A DNA stretch of 64,000 nt, taken from Thermothelomyces thermophilus ATCC 42464. Its lineage: Eukaryota > Ascomycota > Sordariomycetes > Sordariales > Chaetomiaceae. The stretch spans positions 5,642,001-5,706,000 of the forward strand of contig NC_016472.1 in assembly GCF_000226095.1 (NCBI RefSeq), given 5' to 3'. Positions 47,464 to 58,986 of this stretch are shown piece by piece. The notes beneath the pieces were generated by a model, which was not told the DNA's origin, did not search any database, and worked only from the letters and a program-made list of their open reading frames with translations. The translations under genes were made by a program, and so were the position numbers. How positions within the stretch are numbered: position 1 is the stretch's first letter; the number at the start of each line of letters is the position of its first letter.

Positions 47464-49386
47464 TTACAAAAGCTCAAAATCGAAGGGATCGTCGAAATTA
47501 AAACGCGCCTCCTTGACGCCGGCGATTGCCCTCTGCACCCTCTTCTCCGTCTCCATGACCCTCGGGTCGGCTTTCAACAAGGCCTCCTCGTCTTGTTCGA
47601 GCCGCCGTCGGTGGTCGTACCACGCCCGACCGTACACGGCGGCGAGCCATCGATTAACCCTACCCTGAACGAGGGGCACAGGCTCCGGAGAGGACTTGTT
47701 CACGATTACCACGCCTTCTTCTTCTTTCATCCCTCCCTCATCTTCAGGAGGAGACTTCTTGGTCGGGGGCCGCAAGTCCCGGCCGCAGACCTCGTCCCCC
47801 GGAGCAAATGAGAAGGAGAGGAGCGGCAGCTCCCGGGCGGGTGACTCACCCTCGCGCTCGAGCACCATTGGGCTCAGCGGGTTGGGTGGCCGGACCGTCT
47901 CTGACAGCTCGTAGTCGGCAATGCCGGCGGCGCTGCCCCCGTTCGGCCGGTGATGCGTCACCCACTGGTCCTCAACGGGAACCCAGTCCCCTCCGACGGC
48001 CTTGACCAGCCTCCAGGGACCGTGGATCCGCATCAGGACCTCCTCCATCTCCTCCCCCTCCTCCGGCTGCCGCATCTCCTCCTCCTCTTCGTCATCTCCC
48101 TCCCCCTGCATCATACACCTCATCCTCCTTACCCTCTTCCTCCACCTGCTCGGTTTCAGCGCCTCCCTCCGGCTCCCGGACACAACCAGCGGGCCCTCCC
48201 GCTCGAGCGCGGCGGCTCTCCGGCACTCCTCAGCCACGTACCGGGCGTACGCCGCTGACCGGGTCTCGTCTGACGTGCCCCCACGGCCGAACTCGTTCTC
48301 GATTGCGCCCGCCCGCTGGATCAGGCCCGCCAGGTCCGGCGGCCGTGGCAGTGCCTGATTCCTGGCGGTGGTGGCGGCGGCGGCGGCGGCGACTACGGCT
48401 CCTTGGCTCCACCGCTCGACCTCCTCTGTCACCGCCCCGCCCAGCCCCTCCAGTGCTCGGTATCCGGGCCACTCGTCCTCCTCCCCACCCCGCCGCCGCA
48501 TCTTGGCCACGGCTAGAAGCGCGCGGAGGCCCTTGTTGAACTTAGACAGGTCCGCGACCGGCACGTCGACATCCCCTGGGGAGTTGTTGCGCGGGTTCTC
48601 GGCGGCGGACAGGTCATCGTCGAAAGCGGCCTCGCCAAAGTCGCCCAGGTAAAAGTCGGGCAGCGGCAGGGCGGCAGCATCGTCACCTTTGTCGTCGTCG
48701 TGGTTGGCGGGGTTGGCCGAGGAGGCGGAGGGCCAGTGGATCCAGACGTTGCCCAGGTGGGCGTCGCGGTGGTAGAGCGGCCTCGGCCCAGCCGTGTAGA
48801 GGAACTGGAGGGTGCTCAGGACCTGCCGCGCCATGCGGCCTACGATGGCTGTCGGCGGCAGCGCGCCCTGCGTCACCCAATGCGTCCCCACCGACTGCCC
48901 GTTGCACAACTTCCAGTACGAGACCGAGTGGTACATGGCCCAGTCCCTCCCCGCGGCATTGCCGCCGGTGGACTCGATGTACTCGTGCCCGTAGCAGTCG
49001 ACGATCCAGTGGTGCTGAAGAGGGGAAGGAGGGAGAGGAGCGTTGTTGACGATGAAGATGCGCCTGAGGGCGTCCAGCACCCGGATCTCGGTCGGCTTCT
49101 TGAGCGCCCCGGTCCGGTTGGCATCGGCGTGGTGGACCAGCCGCCGGGCGTTGACCTTGCGCACCAGGGCCTCGCCCGACTCGGCGTCCCGGACCAGCTG
49201 CGCCACCGATTCCACCCCGGCCCCGAGGTTGCGCACAAACAGCAGCCGCCGCCCCTCAAACGTGAACATGTACCCGTACAACCCTCCCCCTTCTTCGTCA
49301 GCGAGCGGCCCCAGGATGCTGGTATTCATCGCTTCCTGCACAAGAACACTTACCGTCTCCACGCCATCGGTCCTCGCCGGCGCCAT
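47464..49386 (-). CDS. Protein-kinase-like fungal protein
   Basis: Intronless minus-strand frame of 640 residues from the first ATG (49386). The kinase-like centre has LYHRDAHLGNVWIHWP (HRDxxxxN loop, about residue 210) and FYLGDFGEAAFDDDL (DFG, about residue 250). The N-lobe shows a hydrophobic GRRLLFVRNLGAG and RKVNARRLVHHADANRTG, with KKPTEIRVLDALR as a possible helix C; the nucleotide-binding Lys is not obvious. The C-terminal half is long and low-complexity, with acidic runs (EGDDEEEEEMRQPEEGEEMEE is 21 residues of near-pure Glu/Asp/Gln, near residue 440). It ends FNFDDPFDFELL. Catalytic Asp, Asn and DFG Asp are present, so activity is possible. The target is unknown. It is convergent with the decayed SDR gene, 181 bases away. 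Confidence 0.65.
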   Translation of the reverse strand: MAPARTDGVETVSVLVQEAMNTSILGPLADEEGGGLYGYMFTFEGRRLLFVRNLGAGVESVAQLVRDAESGEALVRKVNARRLVHHADANRTGALKKPTEIRVLDALRRIFIVNNAPLPPSPLQHHWIVDCYGHEYIESTGGNAAGRDWAMYHSVSYWKLCNGQSVGTHWVTQGALPPTAIVGRMARQVLSTLQFLYTAGPRPLYHRDAHLGNVWIHWPSASSANPANHDDDKGDDAAALPLPDFYLGDFGEAAFDDDLSAAENPRNNSPGDVDVPVADLSKFNKGLRALLAVAKMRRRGGEEDEWPGYRALEGLGGAVTEEVERWSQGAVVAAAAAATTARNQALPRPPDLAGLIQRAGAIENEFGRGGTSDETRSAAYARYVAEECRRAAALEREGPLVVSGSRREALKPSRWRKRVRRMRCMMQGEGDDEEEEEMRQPEEGEEMEEVLMRIHGPWRLVKAVGGDWVPVEDQWVTHHRPNGGSAAGIADYELSETVRPPNPLSPMVLEREGESPARELPLLSFSFAPGDEVCGRDLRPPTKKSPPEDEGGMKEEEGVVIVNKSSPEPVPLVQGRVNRWLAAVYGRAWYDHRRRLEQDEEALLKADPRVMETEKRVQRAIAGVKEARFNFDDPFDFELL

Positions 49387-51436
49387 GTTGGCTTCTGTCA
49401 CAGCTAGCCAACTGATATCTCACTTGGTCGTCTAGACAAGCGGTAGCTTGTAATAATTACAACTGCTCCCTTACAGACGGCTTGGGAGGCTGGTGGTTGT
49501 TACCGGCGCTTCGAGTTCCGACAGCAGCATGTCGCGGTAAGTAAGCGACAAGTCTGGCTGTTTCTTGACTCGAGAGAAATGAAGCGTGATCCGGTGGTTT
49601 AAATATCGAGTCACCTCATTAAAGCTCGAGTACACTCAACCCCATCCTATATCTGCTGTTCACATTCCTTAATCATCCCAGAGGAAGACCCGAGGATTGT
49701 GCGCGATGAGAACATGCCAGGTGTGTTACTGGAGATAGTTTCTGGGTGTGGTGCATCGTGTTGTTGTTACGCAACTTAGGACACTGGAACATTACGAACA
49801 AAGATAAAGTCCTATGCCATTGGCAACCAAGGCCGATTGCTTTGTTTGGGATGTGTCTGGTTTCTCCCAATAGTTACTGTGTTCTCAAACAAAGGGCTCA
49901 GTTAGTTAATTAGACAACCTTGGTAGAAAATGTTGACGAAGTGCCGAGATTTGGCGAGGGCTGGGCCGAGGCCTTTCCGGTGGTGACTTGGGAGGTTTAC
50001 ATTGCGCGTTATAGTAAATACAGTAGTAGCCTTGGACGCAATCCACGCAGCTCTAGAAAGAGTCTGCCTTGTCGGTTAGCACGGTACGAGGAAAGAGCTA
50101 TTATCACTGAGCTAGTAGCAAGATCAGACCACAGATTACTAATAGATTATTCCTTCATTGAGCAATCAAACCAGTTGAACTCTCCGTTTATCCTAGCCTC
50201 CGAGAAGAGAAAGGGGAGAGACGAGAGCTCTCGGCCAAGATCAGGCTGCAAACGTGGAGAAACTTCACCGAGATTTTGCCAACAAAGAGGGAAAAGAAAA
50301 GGCACGACATAATAATTAAGCCTACAAAAGACTGCCTTTAGCTCTAAACCCTCCACTGAAGACCGGGAGGAGGCAGTTAATTGAAGGTTAGGGGAACAGA
50401 TTCTTACCCAAGTCATCCGAGGTTATTAATGGAACAGTAGAGGGGATCAACAGGGGAATATTTAATATGCAAAATTGATTACCTCGTAAGGTATCTACCT
50501 CTATGTGCGACTCTGTTTCTCAATCACGATTCAGTTACCAACATGGAACTGGCATAACAAAAAGAGATGTTCAGGCAGCTAATATATTGACCTCGGCAGA
50601 CATGTTGGAGTGACCCGCGGCCCGGGAATGTCAGAGGGAGGGTCATCTCCAGCCTTCGACTTCCAAGCAAACCCGAGGCAAGCAGCAAAGCATCAGGGCG
50701 ATTCTTACTATATGCTTGTCCATTGCTGAGAATTACCACACAGGGTTAAGAAAAACCTTGTGGCATGGCTGAGTCACGTATACCCAACCCTAGGTAATTA
50801 GAGCATCCATAACACTCGAGTATGAGCATGTCTTGAAGCTGGTGAGAGTCGGTGAAGTGATGCGCCAGCCGTTTGTAAACAAATTCCTTTACTTGACAAT
50901 GTTGCCATATTTGGCAAGTGGCAGCATCCACACCACCTGCTCTGTACGGAATATTTAATGAGTAAGCACAGCGGGACATTGAAATACGAGCTTGTGCAAG
51001 GACCCCCACCCCTCCCGGCAACGTGGCTCGTCTACGCCGGGTTATTCCCAACCAAGCCACGATGCCATATATGGGCTGGGAGGCGGGAATTCGGACAATG
51101 GGAATCCGACCACGAGTGATGTTCACGATGGCTTCCAGAAGAAGCATGATCTGCTCGCGCTAGACTGTGTATGTAATTATGTATGTACACGAAAGGGGGC
51201 CACGGAATCCTACATAAATAACGCTTAAGTCGTTGCAAGCCCACCCGAGACTATGACATGAACCAGCGGCGGCCATCTCTCACTAATTACAGACAACGTT
51301 GGCTTTCCTTGGACTTGTTACTTAATTACACCACCAACCAGTTTGGTTTATCTGAACGCTGATTAATACCTGCATCAATCAAGTAACCACACACACCTTA
51401 CGCGTAACGCACGAGAGACACACCTTGGACAACGAC
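49387..51436. other. Intergenic region of uncertain content
   Basis: About 2 kb between divergent genes. A purine-rich stretch at about 50030-50480 differs in texture from its surroundings and might be an old insertion, but it has no recognisable domain, terminal repeat or target duplication. TAATTA at 49453, 49906, 50311, 50795, 51175, 51283 and 51321. No gene supported. Confidence 0.45.
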
Positions 51437-52078
51437 ATGGTGCGAATCGCCATCCCCACGCTTGCCCTCGCGGCGACGACAGTGACCGCCCTGTCTAAGT
51501 CCAAGGGCTTCAACCTGGTCGCGCACGTCGCCGACCCGGGCAGCGATCTGAGCCCGTCGGTCGAGGGTCTGCTGCTGACGACGGCGCACACGGGGGCCGG
51601 GTTCAACGCGGCCGTCTTCGCCGACGCCGACGCCGGGTCCGAGCGCGTCTTCTACCAGAACGGCACCGCAGCGCGCCCGGGGGGGATGAGGAGCAAGAGC
51701 ACCCTGCTCACCGACGGCGGCACCCCACCCTTCCCCTTCAGCATGCAGGTGCAGTCGGGCGGGGAGCCCCGTCGCATCGTCGACATCAGCGTCGGCCAGG
51801 GCACGAGCCACTACGTCGACGCGCGCGGGCGGCTCGTCAACGCCGAGGACGCGGGAAGACGGGGCTCCTGGCTCGCCTGCAACGCCGTCGTGCCCTACTA
51901 CAACGAGACCTTCACCACGCTCCAGTACGCCTACGACTATCATCGTGGAGACTCCCCTGCGGGCCTCGAAGGCTGCGCCGCCATCGAGCTGGTCGCCCGC
52001 TGCGCCGAGCTGAACGACCTCCCCGACGACGCCTACTCGACTCACGAATTTGCCGTCGAGGTCAGGTGCGAGAAGTGA
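51437..52078 (+). CDS. Small secreted protein, DUF7907-like
   Basis: Intronless frame of 213 residues. Signal peptide MVRIAIPTLALAATTVTA, then mature SKSKGFNLVAHVADPGSDLS. The body is beta-rich with GLLLTTAHTGAGFNAAVF and VDISVGQGTSHYVDARG, then WLACNAVVPYYNETFTTLQY with an NET sequon. Four Cys in the second half (AC, GC, RC, RC-E-K) could form two disulphides. SKGFNLVA start and the LxxCxxxVPYYN segment recall a family of small secreted fungal proteins (DUF7907), many of them expressed outside the cell; I am moderately sure of this. Function unknown; an effector-like or surface role is a guess. Confidence 0.7.
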   Translation: MVRIAIPTLALAATTVTALSKSKGFNLVAHVADPGSDLSPSVEGLLLTTAHTGAGFNAAVFADADAGSERVFYQNGTAARPGGMRSKSTLLTDGGTPPFPFSMQVQSGGEPRRIVDISVGQGTSHYVDARGRLVNAEDAGRRGSWLACNAVVPYYNETFTTLQYAYDYHRGDSPAGLEGCAAIELVARCAELNDLPDDAYSTHEFAVEVRCEK

Positions 52079-53083
52079 GCGGGAAGAGGAGGGGAAGAAG
52101 AAGAAGAAGGGAGTGGCGAACCCAAGAGTATCGACTCACACATTTTCAGGGCTCGAGCGCTTCAGAAAAAGCCAAAGATGTGCCACATAATGATGAATCG
52201 GGAGCAGATGCTGCGTTTGGTAAAATCCAACACAATGTCTTTGCGCATTTCGCAATTTTGGAGACCATCACATGTTCACCATGAGGACAAGGAGGCTGGT
52301 TGTAGAGATACCGCAACAAATGCGCATCGGAGCAGAAAAGGCGGGTGTGATGTTCATTGGTTTCATTGGCTATGAATTTTTGTTAGTTTAGACATATTTA
52401 ATGTGCCATGTTCAGTTGTCGATTGGGGGTTGTCAACGTGATGCTTACCGCAGGAGGTTAGGTAGGTACAGTATCCATTCAAGAGTAATAAGGTACCTAC
52501 GGATGTCCGATGTTAACTTCTGGAGGAGTTTTCATTTAACAGGTAGCGGATCCATTGAACATATTTCGGTACAGCAAGTTGCGCCAATCAACCGCCGAGG
52601 TATTGCGAAGTACGGAGTACGGAGGAATTGGTACTGCTATTATTATTAATGAGGCACGCGGAGGAGGCCCGGGAAGCATGGCAAAGTGCCCGAGGGTCCC
52701 CTGCCCTGCCAAGCCCCGGCCCCGCAGGCCCTCCCGACTTGGCGCCTCGCTAGCGCCGAATGTTGAACCGCTCGCGATGAGCGTTGCAGATCGCAAGTCC
52801 TGGAATAGGAAGGAGTTGAAAAAGGCCTGTTTGCCCTGCTGCCCTGCTCCCCTGCTGCCCCGCCCCCCCAAGTGTGTACCTTCCACTTTCGCAACAAGAC
52901 AACACCTTCCCCAGCAGCGCGGAACGGGAACCGGGGAATTGGGTCGAAAACGCGTGCTCAAAAAGGAGCTCGGGTGCGCTTGTTGCTGTTTCGGTGAGTC
53001 TTCCTTTCCCTCCCTTCCCCTCTATCCTAGGACGCCTTTCACCTCCCCGGGGCTCGGCCGGATCTTTTGCCCTCAACTGCAGC
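52079..53083. other. Intergenic region upstream of S28 peptidase
   Basis: About 1 kb. TACGGAGTAC at 52611-52620. A C-rich segment with repeated CCCTGCTGCCC-like units at about 52830-52870. Long opposite-strand frames are GC-rich shadows. Likely promoter and leader of the peptidase gene at the right end. Confidence 0.5.
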
Positions 53084-54978
53084 ATGCTTCGCGGAACGAT
53101 CGCGGTGGGCGTGGCGTGCCTCGCGCAGCTCGTCGCGGGGCTCGACGGGCCGCTTTTTCGGACCTCCTTGACGCTCCGGGACTTTAGGGAACAGGTATGT
53201 GCAGATGCACAGTCAGAATAAATAAAACACGTGCACATAATAATTATCTCCGTCTTTGATTGTACCATTCAAATATCTAATACTTCTGTTGACACCACGC
53301 AGCTGGAACGGCGTCAGGCTAGAGACGGCGCCGCTCTGGAAGCCCGGAGCAGCGACCTGCAGGATCTGTACCCGGCGCACACCCTCCAGGTCCCTGTCGA
53401 CCATTTCCACAATGACAGCCTCTACGAGCCGCACTCGTCCGAGACCTTCCCGCTGCGCTACTGGTTCGATGCCAGCCACTACAAGAAGGGCGGCCCCATC
53501 ATCGTTCTGCAGAGTGGCGAGACGGACGGCGTCGGCCGCCTCCCTTTCCTCCAGAAGGGCATCGTCGCCCAGCTCGCCCGGGCCACTAACGGGCTCGGCG
53601 TCATTCTCGAGCATCGCTATTACGGCGAGAGTATCCCGACCCCCGACTTCAGCACCGAGAAGCTCCGCTTCTTGACCACGGACCAGGCCCTGGCCGACAT
53701 GGCCTACTTTGCCCGGCACGTCGTCTTCAAGGGGTTGGAGCACCTGGACCTGACGTCCGCCAAGAACCCCTACATTGCCTACGGCGGCTCCTACGCCGGC
53801 GCCTTTGTGGCCTTTCTGCGGAAGCTCTATCCCGACGTCTACTGGGGCGCCATCTCCTCCTCGGGCGTCCCCGAGGCCATCTATGACTACTGGCAGTACT
53901 ATGAGGCCGCGCGCATCTACGCGCCTCACGACTGCGTAGTGGCCACCCAGAAGCTGACCCACATCGTGGACAACATCCTCCTCGACAAGGCCGATACCGA
54001 CTACGTCAGGCGTCTCAAGACCGGCTTCGGTCTCGGCGGCGTCACGCGCAACGACGACTTCGCCAACGCCATCTCGTGGGGCATCGGCGGCCTGCAGGGC
54101 CTGAACTGGGACCCGGCCCTGAACGACACCGGGTTCGGCGAATACTGCAACAACCTGACCGCCACCAAGCCGCTCTACCCGACCTCCCCCGCCCTCGAGC
54201 AAGAGGCCCGCGAGCTCGTCAAGGCCGGTGGGTACGGCAAGGAGGCCGACACCCTCACCACCCAGCTCCTCAATTACATGGGCTATGTCAACGCCACGAC
54301 GGTCCAGACCTGCCACAAGGACAGCCAGGACGAGTGCTTCACCAACTACAACTCCACCTTCTACCAGCAAGACGACAAGACGCAGGACTGGCGCCTGTGG
54401 CCATACCAGTACTGTTTTGAGTGCGTTTCCCACTCCTCCTTTCCGTTTGTCTCGACCACTTATTCCCCCGTTATCGATCTACCATTGCTCCGAGCTCTCT
54501 CTTGCTGACTCACTTTCGCAGATGGGGCTACTTGCAGACCGGCTCGGGCGTGCCCGCCAACCAGCTCCCGCTCATCTCGCGCCTCATCGACCTCAACTTC
54601 ACCTCGGTCGTTTGCCGCGAGGCCTTCAACATCACAACCCCATCGCAGGTCGAGCGCATCAACAAGCTTGGCGGCGTCAATATCAGCTATCCGCGCCTGG
54701 CCTTCGTCGACGGCGAGCGCGACCCCTGGCGGTACGCCTCGCCCCACCGCATCGGGCTGCCCGAACGCAAAAATACCATCAGCGAGCCTTTCATCCTTAT
54801 CAAGGACGGCGTGCACCACTGGGACGAGAACGGGCTGTTCCCCAACGAGACCCGGCCGGGCCTGCCGCCCAAGCCGGTGGCCGATGCGCAGCGGGCGGAG
54901 GTCAAGTTTGTAAAGGCGTGGCTGAAGGAGTGGAAGGAGAAGGAGAAGTGTAGGGGCCGGAAATTCTGTTGGCCCTGA
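53084..54978 (+). CDS. Secreted serine peptidase, family S28
   Basis: Relatives cleave after proline from N- or C-terminal ends of peptides (lysosomal Pro-Xaa carboxypeptidase, fungal prolyl proteases). Exons 53084-53194, 53303-54420 and 54522-54978 give 561 residues. Signal peptide MLRGTIAVGVACLAQLVAG. The alpha/beta-hydrolase core has GPIIVLQSGETDGVG, the LEHRYYGESIPTPD block, and the nucleophile in YIAYGGSYAGAFVAF (Ser about residue 190). The catalytic Asp is probably in FVDGERDPWR and the His in IKDGVHHWDENG. Several N-glycosylation sequons (NDT, NLT, NAT, NST, NFT, NIT) fit secretion. Intron 1 has a TAATTA motif. Convergent with the metalloreductase, 222 bases between stops. Confidence 0.92.
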
Positions 54979-55200
54979 AGCGTGCTAACAGATACTAACC
55001 GAGCAGCAGATTCGTACGAGGGGGATGATCTCTGACGATTCTCCCAGATGGATGTGATCTAAGCGGCCAGGGGACCGAGCTAGGATACTTTTAATGAATA
55101 TAATGAAGACATTTTCGCCTGTTGTTTTTCCTCGAGCAACAGACAATTGTTTGGGCTGGTGTAAACTCCGACAGAACTCAACCTCACATAGGGGTATCCT

Positions 55201-57065
55201 TTACCATTCTAACCGATCATCGCAAACAAGACGCACGTCGAACCGTTCCTCTCCCTTCCAGACCTTCCTTCCCGAGTTGCACTTGGCCACGGCCGCCCTC
55301 ATATCCACCACCATGCCTGGAGGGCCGCTGCCAAATACGCGCGTCGGACCGTGTGCCACACCACCGACGAAGTCGACCACGACGGCGGCCACATCCGGTC
55401 GGTGGCCAGTTCTGCTCGCCGCGGAGGGGCCGCCCTGCGTCGACTCGACGTCGTCGTCCGACTCTGTCCGGCCTTTCTCGTCCGCGATCTTGACCTTTTC
55501 CTCCTTGGAGGAGGAGGAGGAGGAGGAGGAGGACGACGAGTGCTCGGAAAGCGGCTCGGCCGTGACAAAGGTGCGGATGCGCAGGTGGTGGGCGGCGCCC
55601 AGCCGGCGCAGCTCCTCCATCTCGGGCTGCACCCATTCGAGATCCAGCGCCCTCTTGACGGCCCAGACGAGCTCCATCTTGCGCCCGGGCGCCGGCCTGC
55701 CCCTGACCAGGCGCAGCAGGACCGGCAGCACGTAGGTGATGCCGGTGCCGCCGGCGATGCAGAGCACGTTGACGTCCCGCGTCAGGCCTCCAATCACGTC
55801 CGCCCCGTACGGGCCCTGCATGATGACGGGCGTCGTCGTCATCGCCGCAGACGGGCCCCCCGCGGCCGCCTTGTCGGCCAGGAGGCGGGCGATCTTTTTC
55901 GTCTCGCCGCCCTTGGCCCGGAAGATGTACGAATGCCTGACCTTGCCCCCCGCGCCCGCGGCGGGGAGCGACAGCGGCGTGAACGGGTGGCTCTGCCAGA
56001 TGCTGCCCTCGGCGAAGCAGAGGAAGAAGTGCTGCCCCACGCTCCAGGGCTTCTGCGCGTGCTCGAAGTCGAGCCTGACGATGTCCCCGTGCTCGGCGTC
56101 CCTCCACATTTTCGCGCGGGCCTCGACGCTCCGGAACCCCCACCACCCCCCACTGCCGCTGCGGCCACCGTTCTCGGGGGAGGGGGAGGAGGAGGAGGAG
56201 GCCCAGTAGCCGTAATGCAGCATCCAGGTCCGCACCAGCCGGGCCCCGCGGTCCAGCCCCCACAGGACCAGCCCGGGCACCAGGAAGCACTGCAGCTGCT
56301 TCCAGTGGCCGATGAGGGCGCCGATGTAGACGGCGGCCAGCACGTAGTGCGCCTTGCGGAAGAACTCGTAGCCCGTCACGCGGCGGACGACGACCTGCCA
56401 GGAGAGGACCCAGAGCAGGACGAGCAGGACGAGGGCGACGAGGCCCCAGACGGCGTACGTCTGCGCCACCCACTCGTTCCACACCTCGGGCTGGGGCCGG
56501 TACAGGCGGGCCTCGACCAGGGCCCAGCCGAGCGTGTGCAGGACCGACTGGGCGAGGACGAGATAGCCGGTCCAGCGGTGGAGGAAGAGGAAGGAGGTGT
56601 ACGGCAGGCCCGTCAGCAGGCCCAGCAGCGACTCGCGCGACGCCAGCAGCACCGACAGCGGCGTCAGCGCGTACGCCAGCACCCCGACCCGGTCCGCCCA
56701 CGGGCCCAGCGACGTGCGCGTGTTGCTCAGCCCCGCCCGCCCGGCCACCGGCGTCACCCACCGAGCGTACGCGATCCCCACGAACGTCCACACCGCCAGG
56801 TACCCCGCCAGCACGGCCAGCACCAGCAGCTGCAGCCGCGTGGTCGCGCCGAAGAGGATGCGCACCGGCGCCGTCGGCAGGAGGTGCCGCCGCCCGGTGG
56901 CCGCCACGGCCCGCCAGAGACGGGCGAGGGCGGGTCGGCGGGGGTGGGTTTGGGGGTAGGGGTAGGGGTTGGGCGGGTTGGATGCTGATGCTGATGCTGA
57001 TGCTGATGCTGATGCTGATGGTGACGACGACGGTTGAGATTCGGGGTCCGTTTCGAGTGATGGTG

Positions 57066-57100
<35 letters not shown>

Positions 57101-57390
57101 GCCCCTTTTTGTTGGGCGCGCGAGAGCTGCTCGGCGATGAGGTCGTCCTCGGGCCCGCGAGCGGGGAAGAGGCGGCGGCAGACGGCCCAGACCAGCAGGA
57201 TGCCGCCGATGGTTAGCCAAAAGATGCCCGTGTAGATCATGCCGCGGTCGTGGGCCGCGTAGACCACGTCCAGGTAGGCGCACGAGCCCGGGTCATTGGT
57301 GCATGGGATCGCCCGGTCCGCGTACCCCCAGTGCGGCTCGAGGGTCTCGGCCGCGGAGAGGTTCTGGATGTGCCGGGGAGTGAGCGCCAT
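55201..57390 (-). CDS. Ferric/cupric-chelate reductase (FRE family)
   Basis: Plasma-membrane NADPH-dependent reductase that reduces Fe3+ or Cu2+ outside the cell before uptake. Intronless minus-strand frame, 729 residues from the first ATG. N-terminal extracellular segment with two Cys (CTNDPGSCAY), TM1 (MIYTGIFWLTIGGILLVWAV), then a cytosolic loop with a Q11 run and a Ser-Ala repeat. The ferric-reductase domain contains heme ligand pairs in LHRWTGYLVLAQSVLHTLGW and FRKAHYVLAAVYIGALIGHW. FAD site is HPFTPLSLP (about residue 425); NADPH site is CIAGGTGITYVLPVLLRLV and later CGPPG-like GSGPPGMVVD. It is divergent from a CTR copper transporter, suggesting cupric reduction as one job. Confidence 0.92.
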
Positions 57391-58986
57391 GGCTGCGGCG
57401 GCTCGTCCCGATCGGGTTGTTTCAGTTGGTGCTGGCCTGGGAGAAGAATGATGGTATAACAATTAGACGCCCAAGGCTACTACTGTTGCTGCTGTTGCTT
57501 AGAATAATACTTTCTGGTCGCCGAGCTGGCAGCTCATCCGGACTCGGAACGAGTCAGGTTGCCCCGGATCGAACGAGACACCAAGGACAATGACAGCCGG
57601 CTCGATGTCGATCTCGCGGGACTGGGCCGTGTGGTGATGACGGTTGTAGTGGTGGTAGTGGGGGGCCCCCAGGGACGGACATGTCTTTATGAAGTCGATA
57701 TATCCGTACTACTGACACGTATTGTAGCTCAGGCTCAGGCCAAGCGGCTCCCTTGCCGAGATTCGGGAGGTGCCCTCCGAACGGCGTTCAGCCGAGTGTT
57801 TGGTAATGGTGGAGCATCCCCGATCCCTGGGATGAGCAGGTTTCTGCAGCACTACGCGAACGTTACCTAATTATTTTGGAGGAAGAATTTACTGCCTATT
57901 CAACCAGGTTGGTAGTTAATTAATTAACCGACTGCGCATACAGAGAGTAGTATACAGAGCACCTTCTGACTAGAAGAGGAGGGAAAAAAAAGAAGGGAAA
58001 CACACCATTCTGCGGGAATGAGTCGTCCGTGGCGAACTCTTGCCACGGAGCGGTGGAGAGAAGACGAGTTCTTCGCCGTCATGTTTGCCCTGTTGTTGCT
58101 GGAAGAGTTTGAGCATCTTTGAGCATGTTTTTTTGCATCAGTAGGGTGGACCCGATGGGCCGAGCCCGAGTTGCCCAGGCCGTAGTGCTCCCAATTGGCG
58201 ATTGCTTGGACGTGGTTGGTGGTTGGTGCCTGTGGTTCGCTGCTCTGCCCCGCGACTGCCCTACGGGTGCTTGGTGCCGCCTTGGCGGCGGGCCACAAGA
58301 GCGGTGATGGATCTAGCGCGATCCATTTCGGGCGACTTCTCCGAACGTGCTCGCCAGGCTTGGTTGCGCAAGTTTACAACAGTGCCTGAGAGTTGAAACA
58401 AACAACCCCGGAAGGCGCCGCGAGTCGTCAGACTAAAAAGATGGAACGTGTGGGCTGGATTGAGATAGCGAGCGAGAACGCAAGATCCAATCTTTGGTTT
58501 GTAAACTGCTTCCTTTAAAAAGACGGCACAAGCCCGCACAACTAATAGAGGGCATATTTGCACTCTACACTGCTCCCGAACTACTAATTACTCAGCACGA
58601 GCAACTCGAATCAGGTCCCGCGCTGAAGAGGACACTGCTCGCCAACCTCAATTCACAACAACTCGTGCAGTGGCTCGATCCCTCGTGGACAGACCAACCA
58701 CACGTCCCGACCACCCCAGCTGCAGCGCAATATATACCACGTTTCCCGTGTCGGCATCCGCATATATCGCCTACCCTCCAGATTTTTGGTACCGTGCCGT
58801 GCCATCCGCTGTCCGGGAAAGAAGGAGCCTTCCCAGAACACGACCTCATCTCCATCCTCTGCTCTTTCTCCTGCGCACCAAGAGACCAAGCCGGCAGTAT
58901 TCCTCCCGAGGGATAGTACATACGTTGGAGAACAAGTAACTGCTCGGGAGATTTCTCGAGCCCGAAAAGGAATCAATTAATTAAAA
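57391..58986. promoter_or_regulatory. Divergent promoter of metalloreductase and copper transporter
   Basis: 1596 bases between two divergent metal-uptake genes. On the minus strand it has two adjacent TGCTCA cores, from a 10-bp direct repeat TTTGAGCATC/TTTGAGCATG at 58108-58127. Copper-starvation activators of the Mac1 type in fungi are known to bind sites with a TGCTCA-like core (yeast TTTGCTCA, related in Aspergillus), so a Mac1-type site is a reasonable inference. TAATTA at 57868, 57917 and 58586, and near the CTR start. No gene supported inside. Confidence 0.5.
58108..58127. promoter_or_regulatory. Tandem TGCTCA core sites
   Basis: Two consecutive 10-bp units (TTTGAGCATC, TTTGAGCATG) give TGCTCA on the minus strand at 58110-58115 and 58120-58125, one helical turn apart. 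Possible Mac1-type copper-response element; binding is inferred only. Confidence 0.35.

Noticed and set aside
50030-50480. Purine-rich stretch as a possible old mobile element
   Set aside because: No terminal repeats, target duplication or protein motif could be seen, so it is left as unassigned.
55351-56988. 545-codon plus-strand frame opposite the metalloreductase
   Set aside because: Antisense shadow of a GC-rich gene; the minus strand has clear heme, FAD and NADPH motifs.
55217-57283. 688-codon frame overlapping the metalloreductase
   Set aside because: It is the second minus-strand frame of the reductase; it consists of Arg/Gly/Ala-rich low-complexity sequence without motifs.
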